From contig NW_027228795.1 in NCBI RefSeq assembly GCF_019399895.1, positions 62,001 through 126,000 on the forward strand: a stretch of DNA of 64,000 nucleotides, in the 5' to 3' direction. Shown in pieces: positions 46,259 to 57,438 of the stretch. The translations under genes and the position numbers were made by a program. The notes under the pieces were generated by a model. That model saw nothing but the letters and a program-made list of their open reading frames with translations, searched no databases and was not told the DNA's origin. How positions within the stretch are numbered: position 1 is the stretch's first letter; each line of letters opens with the position of its first letter. This DNA is from Cardiocondyla obscurior. Taxonomy: Eukaryota; Arthropoda; Insecta; Hymenoptera; Formicidae.

Positions 46259-49200
46259 TTATTGAGAGGCCATCAGGTGATTTAGAAGTCTAGTCCTTCC
46301 GTTCAGAGGTAGTGACTCATTGTCATCGCCATTAATATGAGAAGGTAAAACAGTTACTTCTCCTCTTCTAATTTTTTTATTATTTTTTTTCCGTAACATT
46401 ACCTTCTTGCAGAAGATGGCAAAGGCTTCCCATTTTTCCTCGTCTTCCATTGTTACTTGGATAATTCTGTCCAAACGCAAATTGGAGCCAATCTTAGAGA
46501 CGAATTCTTGTCTTTCTTCATTGAATGCTGGGCACTACATGACCGTATGCTCGGAAAAGTCTTCTTTGGCCTCACAGTGGTGACACTTGGGCTCCCTTTC
46601 CTTTCCAAGACGGTGCAGGTACCTTCCGAAGCATTCGTGGCCAGTAAGGATTTGGGCGGTTCGGAAGGTAATATGATTGCTATCATACGTAATCCATTGT
46701 TCCAGATTTTCTTTAATAGCCATGATGGTTCTAATTCCCGCAGTATTTGGGGAGGTAGTCAGGCTTTCCTTCCATTGTTGAAGGATTTTCTTGCGGCTTT
46801 GTTCTCTCAGTCTGCTTCTTATTGTAACATAGGGATAGATGCCTCTGTCTTTCCATTCTTGTATTATTCGATATCTGTTGGCTCTCTCTTCCATTACAAG
46901 GTTGAGAGGAGGCGAGCCAGCCAGTAGTGTTGCCGCATTATGCGATACCGTTCTGTAGCATCTGGCTTGCCTGATGGCTAGGTTCCTTGCGATCTGGCGG
47001 ATAGTTCTTTCCGACTTCTTGTTCCTACCAGTTATATCCTTAGCGAATATGGGTGATATACATGATCGTAGATTGTACCACGTTTGCGTACAGTTTCCTG
47101 ATTCATCTATTTGGTCCTTCCAGATTAGGCAAAAGTCTTCCAAGGGCAAGTGAGGTTTTGTGTATTTTGGGAGCCAGCCTCCAAAATGTTTACTAAACGT
47201 CCATCCGTTATCCAACGTCAACCCAAGATATTTTATGTGAGCGTCAATTTGTACTACAGTTCCATCAACTCGCAACGTTATGTTGGGAGGCACAGTGACT
47301 GACCTTCCATGGAAAAACATTGCCTCTGTTTTAGAAGGTGAAATTAAATGGCCCATCTTTTTGATTGTTTGGACGACACAGGACACTCCTAGCTCCGCAA
47401 ATGCTAATGTGTCTGTTCAATTCTGTCCTGTCGAAAGGACTAAAGTGTCATTCGCATAGCATATAGCTGAGCATCCAACAGGTAACGCAGTTCTGAGAAC
47501 TTTGTCATAACCAATATTCCAGAGCAGAGGGCCTAGAACTGAGCCTTGCGGGACCCCTTGGTTGACCATTCTTTTGATAAATTTGCCTTTCTTGTTTACA
47601 TATGTGAGGTTTCTTTCGTGCAGATAATTCCTAATAATTCTCTGTAAGTAGGCAGGAGTATCAAAGGTTTGAAGAGCCTCAGTTATGACCTTCCATGGGA
47701 GGGAGTTAAAGGCGTTGGAAATATCAATTGCCACCGCCAGTACAAGTTCCCCATCCCTGACAGCATCATTCACAGTTTCCCTTACTTTGGCGATAGCATC
47801 AATAGTTGACCTACCATTCCTAAAGCCGTATTGATTAGGGTGTAGGTTACCCTCGACAATGGGAGATGACTCCATGTGTCCAATCAATCTGGCTGCTATC
47901 ACCCTTCCAAACAATTTGCTCAGCTTATCTAAGAGGCAGAGTGGGCGATATAAAGAGGGTGAATCAGGTGCCTTTCCTGGTTTAGGTAATAGGACAAGCT
48001 TAGCTTGTTTCCATTCCATAGGGAAATGTTTCTTTTTGAGACATCCATTAAAGATCCCACAGATCTGGTACTCAAAAAATTTTCGGCAGCAAGTTTAAGG
48101 ACTTTGCCAGGGATACCGTCCAGACCAGGTGCTTTGTTATCTCCCAGTTTCTTGATATGATGAGCTAACTCTTCTTTCTCTATGTTCCAGCTTTCTTCCC
48201 ATTCAGAATGGCCATCTAATTGTTTTATTGCAGGGCCATTGTCCATCGGGAAGAGAATATCTATGATTTTTTGAAATAACAAAGGGCATAGTGTTTCAAC
48301 CACCGGGGGAGACCAGGAGCGAATTTTCTCCAAGACTATTTTATATGGTTTCCCCCATGGATTATCTTCAATGGTACTTAACAGATCCTCCTAGTTTTTT
48401 GCCTTAGACATGTCAATTGCTTTTTTCAGGGTTATCCTGGCATTCTTGTACGCTTGATACCTTTCATTAATGGTATCCTGGTTTTTTTTTCTGGAGCGGG
48501 TTTTGGAGAAGCCTCTTTTAGCAAAAATAGCTTTTCGTCGTAATTTGGCTATCTCTTTATTCCACCAGTAAGCAGCTTTTTTTGGCTTTCCTTTTTTAGC
48601 TTTGGGCATAGGAGCATCGCACGCATCCTCGAGTGTTCTCCTGAGCCATGCAACTCCTGCTGTTGGATCGTCATAGTTGGTTATGGGATTCTGCCAAGTG
48701 GCACCATTTAGAGATATTAGCAATTCTTCCTCATCCAACTTGGCGATGGACCATTTCCTGTTACCGGTGCCAGTAGGGAAATTACTGACCCTGGGGTCTG
48801 GAATCAGGTTTATGCTGATATATTTGTGGTCCGACAATGTTTTTGTGTCGTCCACTTTCCATCTCGTGATATTTCTGCAAGCCAAAGGGGAGGCCCAGGT
48901 CAAGTCGACGATAGACTCTCCCCTCCAAGCAATGCAGGTATTTACTTTCCCCTCATTGAGGAGGAATAGTCCTTCTTGTGCAGTCCATTGTTCTAGACAA
49001 CGGCCTTTACCATCTGTACCTGGGGAGCCCCAAGCCACATTTTTGGCATTAAAGTCTCCGGCCAGCACAATATGTTCGGATTGTACCGTTCCCAAAGCTA
49101 TAGACAGCTGGGCCAATCTGTCTTCATAGTCTTCCAGTGTTAACACCGGTGACAGATATACGCAAATAATTACGTATTCTTTCCACTTCACCCCAACATA

Positions 49201-49435
49201 TCCATTTCCTGCCTTCCACAAAGTGCAGGGAGGGGAACAGCCTTTCCAAGTGATGGCTGTCAAATTCAATAGACCTCCGACCCAGTTAGGGTTATCCGAA
49301 GGAATTTTGTACGGTTCCGAGATCAATGTGATAACTGGAAACTTTTCAGCCATTTTGTGTATTAGCAGGTCTTGAGCCTGTCTGCAATGATTGAGATTTG
49401 TTTGTATAAAACGTATCCCTCTATTTTAGTTTGAC
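46259..49435 (-). pseudogene. Element 1 ORF2: endonuclease and reverse transcriptase, broken
   Basis: The endonuclease (about 49430-48391) begins FIQTNLNHCRQAQDLL and keeps the catalytic GDFNAK, plus SDHKYI. A TAG at 48391-48393 ends this frame at the position where element 2 has Trp (AWQDLL). The linker and RT follow: EDNPWGKPYKIV, NKAPGLDGIP, a frameshift near 48080, YRPLCLLDKLSKL, QYGFRNGRSTIDAI, DISNAFNSL, GVPQGSVLGPLLWN. The catalytic YADD reads YAND, an Asp-to-Asn change. A TGA lies at 47417-47419. The C-terminal CCHC (CHHC..EHTVM..CPAF) is interrupted by a TAG at 46535-46537. The stop is at 46259. With three nonsense codons, a frameshift and a changed RT active site it is inactive. Confidence 0.88.
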
Positions 49436-50450
49436 CGTTTCGTCCTTTATTTCCTCTTTCCCTAGTTCGGGAGAGCGAATAATTCCGTGCGTATTTGTTA
49501 TTATTATGTAGGCGGTAATGTATTTTTGTGGAGTTTCGTGACGGGAATTAAATAATTCGATCGCACTATTCACTTTCTTTATTCCTGAGAGAGAGAGCCC
49601 CGATCCGCACGGAGCCGGTCCTTTTATCGCGCCGCGTCTCTCTCCTACTTTTTATCTACGGCCAATCGTTTCATTGCGAGGTATCTTTTTAAAAGATAAC
49701 GTTCGCTCGCGGAGTCGACGACCCGTCCGCGAGTCTCGCTGTTTTCGCCGTTAATAACAATACAAGAGGCCTCGCCGTGCCTCGGTCAAAATAATAATAA
49801 TAGGCATCTCGCACTGACGCTCTTAACAGAATATGACGCTTCGCCAAAATGCCTACAATTATTATTATTATTTTTAGAATTTGTTGTATCCATACACAGG
49901 TAATATTATTTCATTGGGTTCGGGCATCATGCCGGGCCAGAGCGCAGGTGGCCACCTTCCCCCGGTAATTAGAGAATTGTAACTGTTAGTTCTTGAGTCA
50001 TTTTTGATTTATTCCTATTTATTGAGCAGCGGCCAATGGCATCGCAGAGACGACACGTTACTCTCCGAACAGTCGTTCATCGTCTCTGCAATCTGCCACC
50101 GCCACAGCTACTATTAATTAGCTAAGTCATCGTGGTCCATTCTTCGGATATATGCATTACCGTATTCCTTGTCCGCGCCTGCTTATTGTGTTATCACGAA
50201 GTGATAATTATTCGCAGATAACCGCTAATGTTAGCGGCCCTTCCCCTATCCGCAACCTGGAGACGCGATTGGTTCATGGGTATGTCCGTCAAAAAAATAC
50301 GTGAAAGAGACATGGGTATGTCGTCAACTTTTTTCTTATCCGTCCAGTATTGTAATACGTAAGTATGTCCGTCCAGTTAAAAGTTCTGAGTCAGTCCATT
50401 CTGAAAGAGAAAAGGGATTAAGTTTACCATTACCTTTTGTCTTTATTTTG
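49436..50450 (-). other. Unexplained 1-kb interval between ORF1 and ORF2 of element 1
   Basis: R1-clade ORFs normally overlap or nearly touch (they overlap in element 2), so most of this interval is probably inserted. It contains one defined solo LTR (49507-49857). The remaining about 650 bp hold no credible frame. On the - strand near 50402 a CCCTTTTCTCTTTCAG|AATGG stretch resembles the splice-acceptor-like sequence before ORF1 (51950). GGGTATGTCCGTC-like and GGGTATGTCGTC repeats occur near 50278-50330. Confidence 0.5.
49507..49857. mobile_element. Solo LTR between ORF1 and ORF2 of element 1
   Basis: 351 bp, TGTAGGC...GCCTACA, flanked by ATTA duplications (49503-49506, 49858-49861) in an ATT-rich run. 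The 7-bp inverted ends and 4-bp duplication fit a gypsy-type LTR. Its ends resemble the TGTAGC/GCTACA LTR of the gypsy element at 3837, but the interior does not match. Confidence 0.85.
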
Positions 50451-50499
50451 CTTTGCCATTTTTAGGCAAGTTTCCTCATTGGCGAGGCTTTCTTCATAA

Positions 50500-51947
50500 C
50501 TGTCGTTCTAGACGAACAGTTTTTGTCCCCAATTCTGTGATTGTAGGGAGCCTTCTTGGCCGCACATACAGGGCATGCTGGCTTCTGGGCAGAGCAATCT
50601 GCAGCTTTGTGCCCAGTTTCTCCACATCTATAACATGCGGATCTTTTGTCCGGGTTATTGCATTTCTGCTGCGTGTGCCCAACCTGGAGGTAGCGGTAAC
50701 ACTAAAGTTGCCTTGCCTCTATTAATTCAACCCTGGCTCGGGTTCATTCAATCTGGATATGTCCAGCAGCCGCCAGAACATTTGCAGCTTCAACTGGGCA
50801 TTTCACCCAGGTGGTTCTCATACCATCTGTGACTGTTTTTAACGGCATAACTCTAAATTATTTAGCCTTGCAGCTCGTAATTGCCTTCAGAGTAGAAGCA
50901 ATCTCGTTTTCGTTGACGGAATCGTTCAGCCCTTTAAGCCTAAGTTCGGCTGTCTTCTTTGGGATGTAGGGCGTTACGTCCTCATCCTCTTGGAAAATCT
51001 CTTTAAGAACAGCAAGGAGTCTCTCCGCTTTATTATTCGAGTCCTCACCATGGATCTCGTATAACGGAGCTTCCGTTACGGCACGCTTGGCGCGCATATC
51101 CTTAATCTCTAGGAAGTTAAGGTCTATTTTTATTTTCGCAGTGGCGATAACCGCCGCCCTTCTTTCAGCGGGGCAGTTAATAATAACTGCCGCTGATTTG
51201 GGGACTCTTCTAGAGTCTACTTTGTAATCCGCGGGTTTCTTTTTTCGATTTTGCATCCTTTGCTGGCGCAGGAGTCTTCATGTTTTCAACATTTTTTTGT
51301 CTGCGCCCAAGGACCTTGGTTCAAGGAACCTTGTTTTGTTCCTTAATGCTATTTAGCATAGCAGCCTTCTCCGTTTTGCTGCTGTTGGAGACAGTGGCCA
51401 TAGGCTTATCTCTGGCTATATCAAGTGGTGCCGGTGCAGGGCAGCCCGTCTGTGGGCATTTCGTGCCTTCGTCATTGTTAATTTTCTGCCTTTTGTTAGC
51501 GGCATTGTCCATGGTTTCTATAGTCTTTCTCTTAGCTATTTCGCTTAAAAAAGCAGTTATGCGGCAGGCCGCCAATCTGAGTGTCTTGATCAGGGTGCCT
51601 TTTAGCCCCGTTGAGACGGTGGCTACTTGTAAGACGTCCCTCATATCCTGAAGAACGTTGTTCGTCATATCCTGAATCATCGCAGATTTAACCTCAGAGA
51701 CATACTCTTGCAACATTTGGGCTAAATTGTCATTGTGCCGACCATGCAATTTGGCTGAAGCCGCCGTCCTGGATTTAGCATCTTGTCGTAGCAAAATCTG
51801 GTGTAAAAGAGTGATTTTTACTGAAACCCCATCAGGATAATTGAAGTGATAGGGTAATTGTTTTTCCAGTGAGACTGTGCACTGCTGAAGTGCACAGTCC
51901 TTTCGTGGGGGAGACCCAGGTCTTCCATGTTCCGCAGAGTCCGCCAT
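50500..51947 (-). pseudogene. Element 1 ORF1 (Gag-like), broken
   Basis: The best start is ATG 51947-51945 (MADSAEHGRPG), directly after a TTTCTTTCAG acceptor-like sequence. The N-terminal region contains VSTGLKGTLIKTLRLAAC, matching the ORF1 of element 2 (SKGLKGTLSKALKKAAC). A frameshift between 51330 and 51256 leads to the conserved central region (NCPAERRAAVIATAKIKIDL, ALYEIHG-type, AELRLKGLNDSVNENEI) ending with a stop at 50858. More in-frame stops follow before three zinc knuckles; the first has its second Cys replaced (CYRYLQVGHTQQKC), then CYRCGETGHKAADC and CPVCAAKKAPYNHRIGDKNC. The product would bind element RNA; this copy is dead. Confidence 0.82.
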
Positions 51948-52136
51948 TCTGAAAGAAAAAAGAGGAAGACCATAGGAAAACGTAGGAAAAAAGACCATGC
52001 ACGTAGGACAGAATAGGACGAATATGTGGGTATATGTTGTCGTCCGATTAGACTAGAGCAGAGAGAATAAGGTAAACGGGAGAAAGAGAAAAAGAAAAAC
52101 AAGGTTACAATTTGTGAAGTTTAAGAAAAGATGTTT

Positions 52137-52549
52137 TCAATAAACAATGTGGGAAAATAATAAATGTAAGTCCTCCTTAGGCACCAAGAATGGTAGTTCA
52201 TAGTTGGGATGGAAGACAAAAATGCAGGGTTCAAGTAACATGATAGGGACCGTGGGGGGATGTCCATATTGCAAGGCTATACGATCCAAAAGTTGCATGT
52301 AAGTATTAGAATTTTGCGGTGACGAGGGAATGTCGGTATTTTGTTCAGAGGCCGAGGTGTTGTCATTCCCATCATGAAAAGTCTTATTAGTAGAAAGGGT
52401 AGGTAAGATGGGTGAGATAGGCAAGGTAGGCGAATAGCTGGGACTGGAATCTGGTGATTCCGGAATGACGCTGTACACTAGAGGTGGTATGATTTGTGGG
52501 ATGAGATATAAATCGCAACAATCATCCTGAGACATAACGCGACAGTAAC
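52137..52549 (-). CDS. 132-aa proline/serine-rich protein with 5'-leader intron, upstream of ORF1
   Basis: ATG at 52535-52533 opens a frame to 52137. It follows an acceptor CACTTTTCCAG (exon from 52549), and a matching donor TCCAAG|GTAACC ends an upstream exon at 52794, giving a 244-nt intron with a long T/C-rich stretch. The protein is rich in Pro, Ser and Thr (SPDSSPSYSPTLPISPILPT) and ends with FVFHPNYELPFLVPKEDLHLLF, resembling FYPGVEHPFLAPIRLIDRVF of the mobile-unit protein at 31361-32175 in spacing and residues, and at the same distance from the C-terminus. The similarity is short and judged by eye. It could be a distant relative, an additional 5' frame of element 1, or a chance frame. 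It lies 190 bp upstream of ORF1 on the same strand. Confidence 0.45.
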
Positions 52550-52793
52550 CTGGAAAAGTGGCGAGAAGGTTAACAGTTTGCAGAAAGAAAAAGAAAAGAA
52601 GAAAAAGAAAAAAGAAAAAAAAAGGTCATCAAAAAATTTTTTTGGTGGGCGTAACGCGAAAGACAATGAAACAATTATTTATTGATGGGCGCAAGTATAG
52701 AGTAAAATACATAAATATATTATTTTAGGCAGTAGATAGATAGAGCCAGTAAGGAAGAAGCAGAAAAAACAAAGAAGAAAGCGAGTGGGTTAC

Positions 52794-53611
52794 CTTGGAC
52801 AAGGGGCGGCTAGGGATCGGGCCAGAAATATAAATTTCCTTTTTTCAGTTCTCTGTGCGTCCTTCCAGCTCGGTCGTCACGATGCAAAAGAACAAGAGCG
52901 TTTTGTCGAGCGAGTTGGCAGAGCAATCATTAATTCAAATCTTTGCGCGTTGCTACGGCATTCTGCGCCCTCGTGCAGGCAGCGGCAAGCCGTTTAACTG
53001 CGCAGGCGCCGATTATATTATAAATTAAATTTAATTTTAGTAAAGTTAATTTATTTCTGTATTCTTTATTTTGTGACCCTTGAGTGCATTAAAATATGGA
53101 TGAACCTTTACATTTTCCATTTATTTATTTTATTTTTATGGCCCTTTTTCAATCTTTTTACTTTTTAATTGAGAGAATTAAATTTATTGAATCTTAATAT
53201 CTGTGACTTTTAAGTGTCACAATAGCACACTTTTATTTAAGTGTAAAAATATTTCTAATTGTTTTACAGGTCTGAAATTTTAGGAGCAAAAGGTACGTGA
53301 CGGCAGCTATCCAACGAGACCGTCCGGAGCCTCGGGGAAGCTGTAAAAGTCTCTCTGACCATTCCTGGTTCAAGAGAAAAATCCTCGACTCACCCAGTAC
53401 TCCAGATAGCACAAACACTTTTTGGAGTGAAATCAGATACATCACCGGTTGAAAATTAACGAGAGCACTTTCCTCTATCACAAGAAACCGAATTTAAGCC
53501 GACTCTGATCCTTGTTTAATGCATAAGAGACAAAACAAAGATATTATAACTTTAATCTCAAAGTGTCACATTAGCAAATTTTTATTTCACTTTAAAAATA
53601 TTTCTAATTAG
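52794..53611 (-). other. Putative 5' exon/promoter of the 132-aa gene and spacer to element 2
   Basis: The leader exon would end at 52794. TTTATAATATAA (about 53010-53025, - strand) is a possible TATA region upstream of a GC-rich segment GGCGCCTGCGCAG. A 55-60-bp sequence (AAGTGTCACA.TAGCA...TAAAAATATTTCTAATT) occurs at about 53210-53265 and again at 53555-53611, just before the 3' junction of element 2. A frame at 53233-53481 (- strand) has no recognisable domain. Confidence 0.35.
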
Positions 53612-53622
53612 TTAACCTTTTT
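53612..53622. repeat. 3' junction of R1-like element 2: one GGTTAA unit and short poly(A)
   Basis: On the + strand GTTAACC then TTTTT. On the - strand the element ends AAAAA|GGTTAAC, so only one GGTTA-like unit remains, in contrast to the longer TTAGG tracts at the other two elements. Confidence 0.7.
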
Positions 53623-54245
53623 ACGTGTGGAAATCCTTTTACGGATACCCCCAGTTTGGGAACTCCGGGGGTTATGTGGGACTTACGGCTTATGCAGACA
53701 TGCAGCCTAATACCCACTAAAACCACACGGGCGGCCTAGCGCAGACAATGATAAGCGGGAGGCACGGGAACTATGATCATAGTGCAAACTCCGCACCTCC
53801 CGTCCATCGCCAAGACCCCCAGGTGTTAGGGGGGTCACTGCCTGGCCGGGGGCTTCTCCTTAAAGGCTAAGGAGGCCCTCCGGCGCCCGGCCCTTGGACT
53901 TGACCGGGCCACCATCTTGTAACTTGACGAGAAGGGGCCACCGCCTTCTCGCCAACGCCCACAAGTGGGCGAGGGGGCTGCAGGTGGCTCCCAACCACCT
54001 GTGATGCCGCCTCCTCCACTCCGAGAGCACGGCCAACGCCCCCACAGGAGCGGAACAACCCTCACCCTTGCGGGAGCTATTGGGTTGCCCGTCCCCCGCG
54101 AACGCCAGCGCGTAACCGCCTCTTCTGAGCCCTGAAAAGGGCTTTTATAATGGGCCAAGAAATGGGCCGTTAGGTTGGCCCTAAGAAGGGCCGTTTCCGC
54201 CTTGTAACTATTGGGGGGTACAGCTAATTGGTCTTTAGACCGTGC

Positions 54246-57200
54246 TCACCCCCCCATCTCTTTACCTCCGGCGCAGATGCGCCGCAATGCCTCCTCGTCT
54301 GCGCCCAACTGGCGCCTGGTGAGGCACATCTCCTTCCTGTTGTTGGGATGCCGGCGGGGCAATCTCCCCCGGATCCTTTCATTAATCTCCTTCTGCGAGA
54401 TGACTTTCTCGCAGAAAAAAATAAAGGCCTTCTTAGGCCTATCTCCCTCCGCGACGGCTTTAATTACCGCCGGGAGGGAGAGGTCTTGACCAACGACCGC
54501 GATCAACTCGCGCCGCTCCTCTTTAAAGGCCGGGCACTCGGCGAGTGTGTGGTCCGCCGAGTCCCGGTCCTTGTCGCACTCCCAGCACACGGGAGTGCGC
54601 TCTTTACCTATGCGGCACAGGTAGTCACCGAAGACACCGTGTCCGGTGACCACCTGTGCCGCTCTGAAGGGCAATCCGCCTTGTTGTATAACGCCGCTTA
54701 CCCAGTCTTTGAAACATGGGCGAACGGCGTCCAACACCCGTTTACCGGGAGCGCTGGGAGGGGCATTTATAATTAGCTCCTCCCAACTCTCCAACATAAC
54801 ATGCCTTGTTTCCTGGCGCAGCCTCCCCAGCGCTAACGCCGGGTTTAACTCCACGGCGGAGCATGGCAGTCCTACGCTGATATCTCTCAGCATAGGACTT
54901 CGCCTCTACTTCGATGGGCGGGACGCCCGCCATTATAGCTGCCGCATTAGCGGCTGTACGTTTATAGAGGCGGGCAACCCGCACCGCCAATCTCTTCTCT
55001 GCCTGGCGGAAACTGGCCAGGCTCTTCTTGTCCCGCGGCAGCTCGTCCGCCCATATAGGCGCCCCGTAAAGGACAATGGAGCTTACGGCTGCCGCATATA
55101 ACTTTCGTACGCCCAATAGAGGGCCCCCCAAATTGGGCATTAGCCGGCCCAACGTGGCCGCCGCCTGACTCATTCGGGGGGCCACTCTGGCGAAGTGTTC
55201 GCCAAACTTCCATCTTCCGTCCAGGATGAGACCAAGATATTTAATACTTGACCCCACCTAAACGGGAGTACTGTTGACCATAATAACGGTCGGAGGGGGA
55301 CGGCCGACGGAGGCGTCGTAAAAATACATGGCCTTCGTCTTACTGGCCGCCACCTTGAGGCCCATACTCTTAATGGCCGCCACCACTGTATAAGTGGCGA
55401 CCTCCGCCAACACTTGAGCTTCCTCCCAGTCAATCCCCCGGGCCAGCACCAAGGTGTCATCAGCGTAGCACCGCACGCTGCAACTCAGGGGAAGTACCAC
55501 TCGTAATACTCTGTCAAACGCGAGGATCCACAATAATGGGCTTAAGACAGAGCCCTGTGGAACCCCGCGTTCGACACCTCTCGTAATATGTCGACCATTA
55601 CTGTCGACATAACTTAATGTCCTACTATCAAAGTAGGACATTATCACCCGGCGGAGATAAGGAGGGAAGGAGGAAGAGGAATGGGCCTCGTTTCTCACCT
55701 GCCAGGGGAGGGTGTTGAAGGCATTAGCTATGTCTAATGACACAGCCAACAACACCCCCTCACTCGTCACTTCTTTCGCGAAAGACCGGACAGACGCTAT
55801 AGCGTCGATCGTAGACCGGCCTTCACGGAAGCCATACTGTGCATCGTGCAGTATACTCCCGTCCCGCGTCGCCCACTGGATGAGGCGGCCGGCGATGACT
55901 CTCTCATACAATTAGCCTACCTCATCCATCAAGCAAATTGGTCTATATGAAGACGGGAGTCCGACAGGCTTGCCGTCCTTTGGCAGCAAGACAAGATTCG
56001 CCTGCTGCCATACCGAGGGAAATCTCCCTTCTCTTAGGAGCCGTGTAAATATACGGCATACCCGGGGGGCTAAATGGCTTAACGATGCCAGCATAACCAC
56101 CCCGGGGACTTTATCGGGGCCTGGCGCTTTATTGCGTCTGACCTTTTTGGCAACAACTGCCAACTCTTCTTTGCTTACCCGATGCTCGCCCTCGTCCCAC
56201 TCTGAAGTTGGAGTACCCAGAGGGGCGGGCATTGGGCAAGGAATTCTGTTAGGATCAGGAAGGAAGAGCGTGTCCACCACGCCTTGGACCAGGACAGGGT
56301 CTAAGGATTTAACTACCGGGGGGGCCCTGGGGCGCAGTCGGCCTGTCACGATCTTATAAGGCCGGCCCCAGGGATCCTCCTCCACGGTGTCTAACAGATC
56401 CTGCCACGCCTGGTCTTTGGCGTGGCGGATCGTGGCCCTGTGGAGTCTGCGGGCGTTGCTAAACTCCTCATAAGCCGCCTCAATCTCCTCCTGACTAACG
56501 CGCCTTCGTCTCCGCGCGTGCAAAAAGGCCCGGCGGGCCCGGACGGAGGATCGTCGCAACATCGCGATGTCCTTCGTCCACCAGTAAGCCCCATACGAGG
56601 GGCGGGAAGTGGCCCGTGGCATACAAGTGTTACATACACTCTCAAGCGCATCACGGAGCCACTCCACGTCGCCTAAGGCGTCCTCCGCCGGCGAATCTTG
56701 AGCCCAAGTTTGAGCCTCAAGAGCCGCAGAGAGAAGGTCCTTGTTAAGGTGTCGCAAGGCCCACCTCGTTTTCCGCGGCTTGTCCCCGGATGGATGAGGG
56801 ACAGACGGATGTGACGGAGCTGTGGACATTTTCATCGTGATATAAAGATGATCGCTAAGTGTCTCACAGTCCGTCAACACCTTCCAATCTTGCACAAGTG
56901 CGCGCGCAGAAAGAGAAGTCCACGTAAGGTCTATCGCAGACTCTCCTCTCCACGCGACGCAAGTATTCTCGGCCCCCTAATTAACTAACAGGAGGCCGAG
57001 AGAGGCCGCCCAGTCCGCGACTAACACACCGCGACGACTCCACGCGGGACAGCTCCATTCCGGGGACTTTGCATTAAAGTTCCCGGCAATGAGGATAGGG
57101 GAAGGAGTTCTCGCCCGTATAACGTCTTCCAGCCTGTCAAGTCTTTCCTCGACTTCAACGAGGCTAAGGGCTGGGGACAAATATACATTTATAACATAAG

Positions 57201-57438
57201 TTTCCCCCCATTTGACACACACCCACCCGTTGCCGGAGATGTCGGGGGCACACGGGCGGGTGTGGGCGGTCCAAGTGATAGCCGCAGTTTTGGACAAGTC
57301 GCCAGCCCAGCAGGGATGCTGAGGAGGGATGTAATACGGCTCTGCGACTATGCCAACTCCGCAGCCACGCTCGGCGAGAGTGTGGACAAACAGGTCCTGT
57401 GCCTGCCGAGCGTGGTTGAGATTTGCCTGGAGTATCAC
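54246..57438 (-). pseudogene. Element 2 ORF2: endonuclease and reverse transcriptase, broken
   Basis: The frame begins at 57438 with GTG inside CCGTGATAC, overlapping the ORF1 stop TGA by two bases; an ancestral ATGA overlap is plausible (inference). Endonuclease: LQANLNHARQAQDLF.., catalytic GDFN reads GNFNAK (Asp to Asn), then TAG at 56977-56979. After it come DLTWTSL, SDHLYI, AWQDLLDTVEEDPWG and NKAPGPDKVPG. RT: SSYRPICLMDEVG, TAA at 55912-55914, QYGFREGRSTIDAI, SLDIANAFNTL, GVPQGSVLSPLLW, intact catalytic CYADDTLV. TAG at 55258-55260; a frameshift near 54840; then the C-terminal CCHC (CWECDKDRDSADHTLAEC) and the stop at 54246. Three nonsense codons, one frameshift and the endonuclease change make it inactive. 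Confidence 0.9.

Larger units (their letters stand above)
45535..51948 (-). mobile_element. R1-clade non-LTR retrotransposon 1
   Basis: Read on the - strand: ORF1 (51947 to about 50500), a 1-kb interval with a solo LTR, ORF2 (about 49435-46259), a 3' UTR (46258-45550) and poly(A) (15 T on +, 45549-45535) abutting GGTTAGG repeats. The 3' UTR carries GTTTTAGTGGG (- strand of 45632-45642) 83 bp from the tail, shared with the other two elements. APE-type endonuclease, RT and a C-terminal CCHC place it in the R1 clade; insertion in TTAGG resembles the TRAS/SART habit. The 5' end is not located; it may lie at 51948 or beyond the frame at 52137-52549. Confidence 0.85.

Noticed and set aside
53835..54158. 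Arg/Gly/Pro-rich frames on the - strand
   Set aside because: They lie in the GC-rich 3' UTR of R1-like element 2, overlap each other in several frames and match nothing recognisable.
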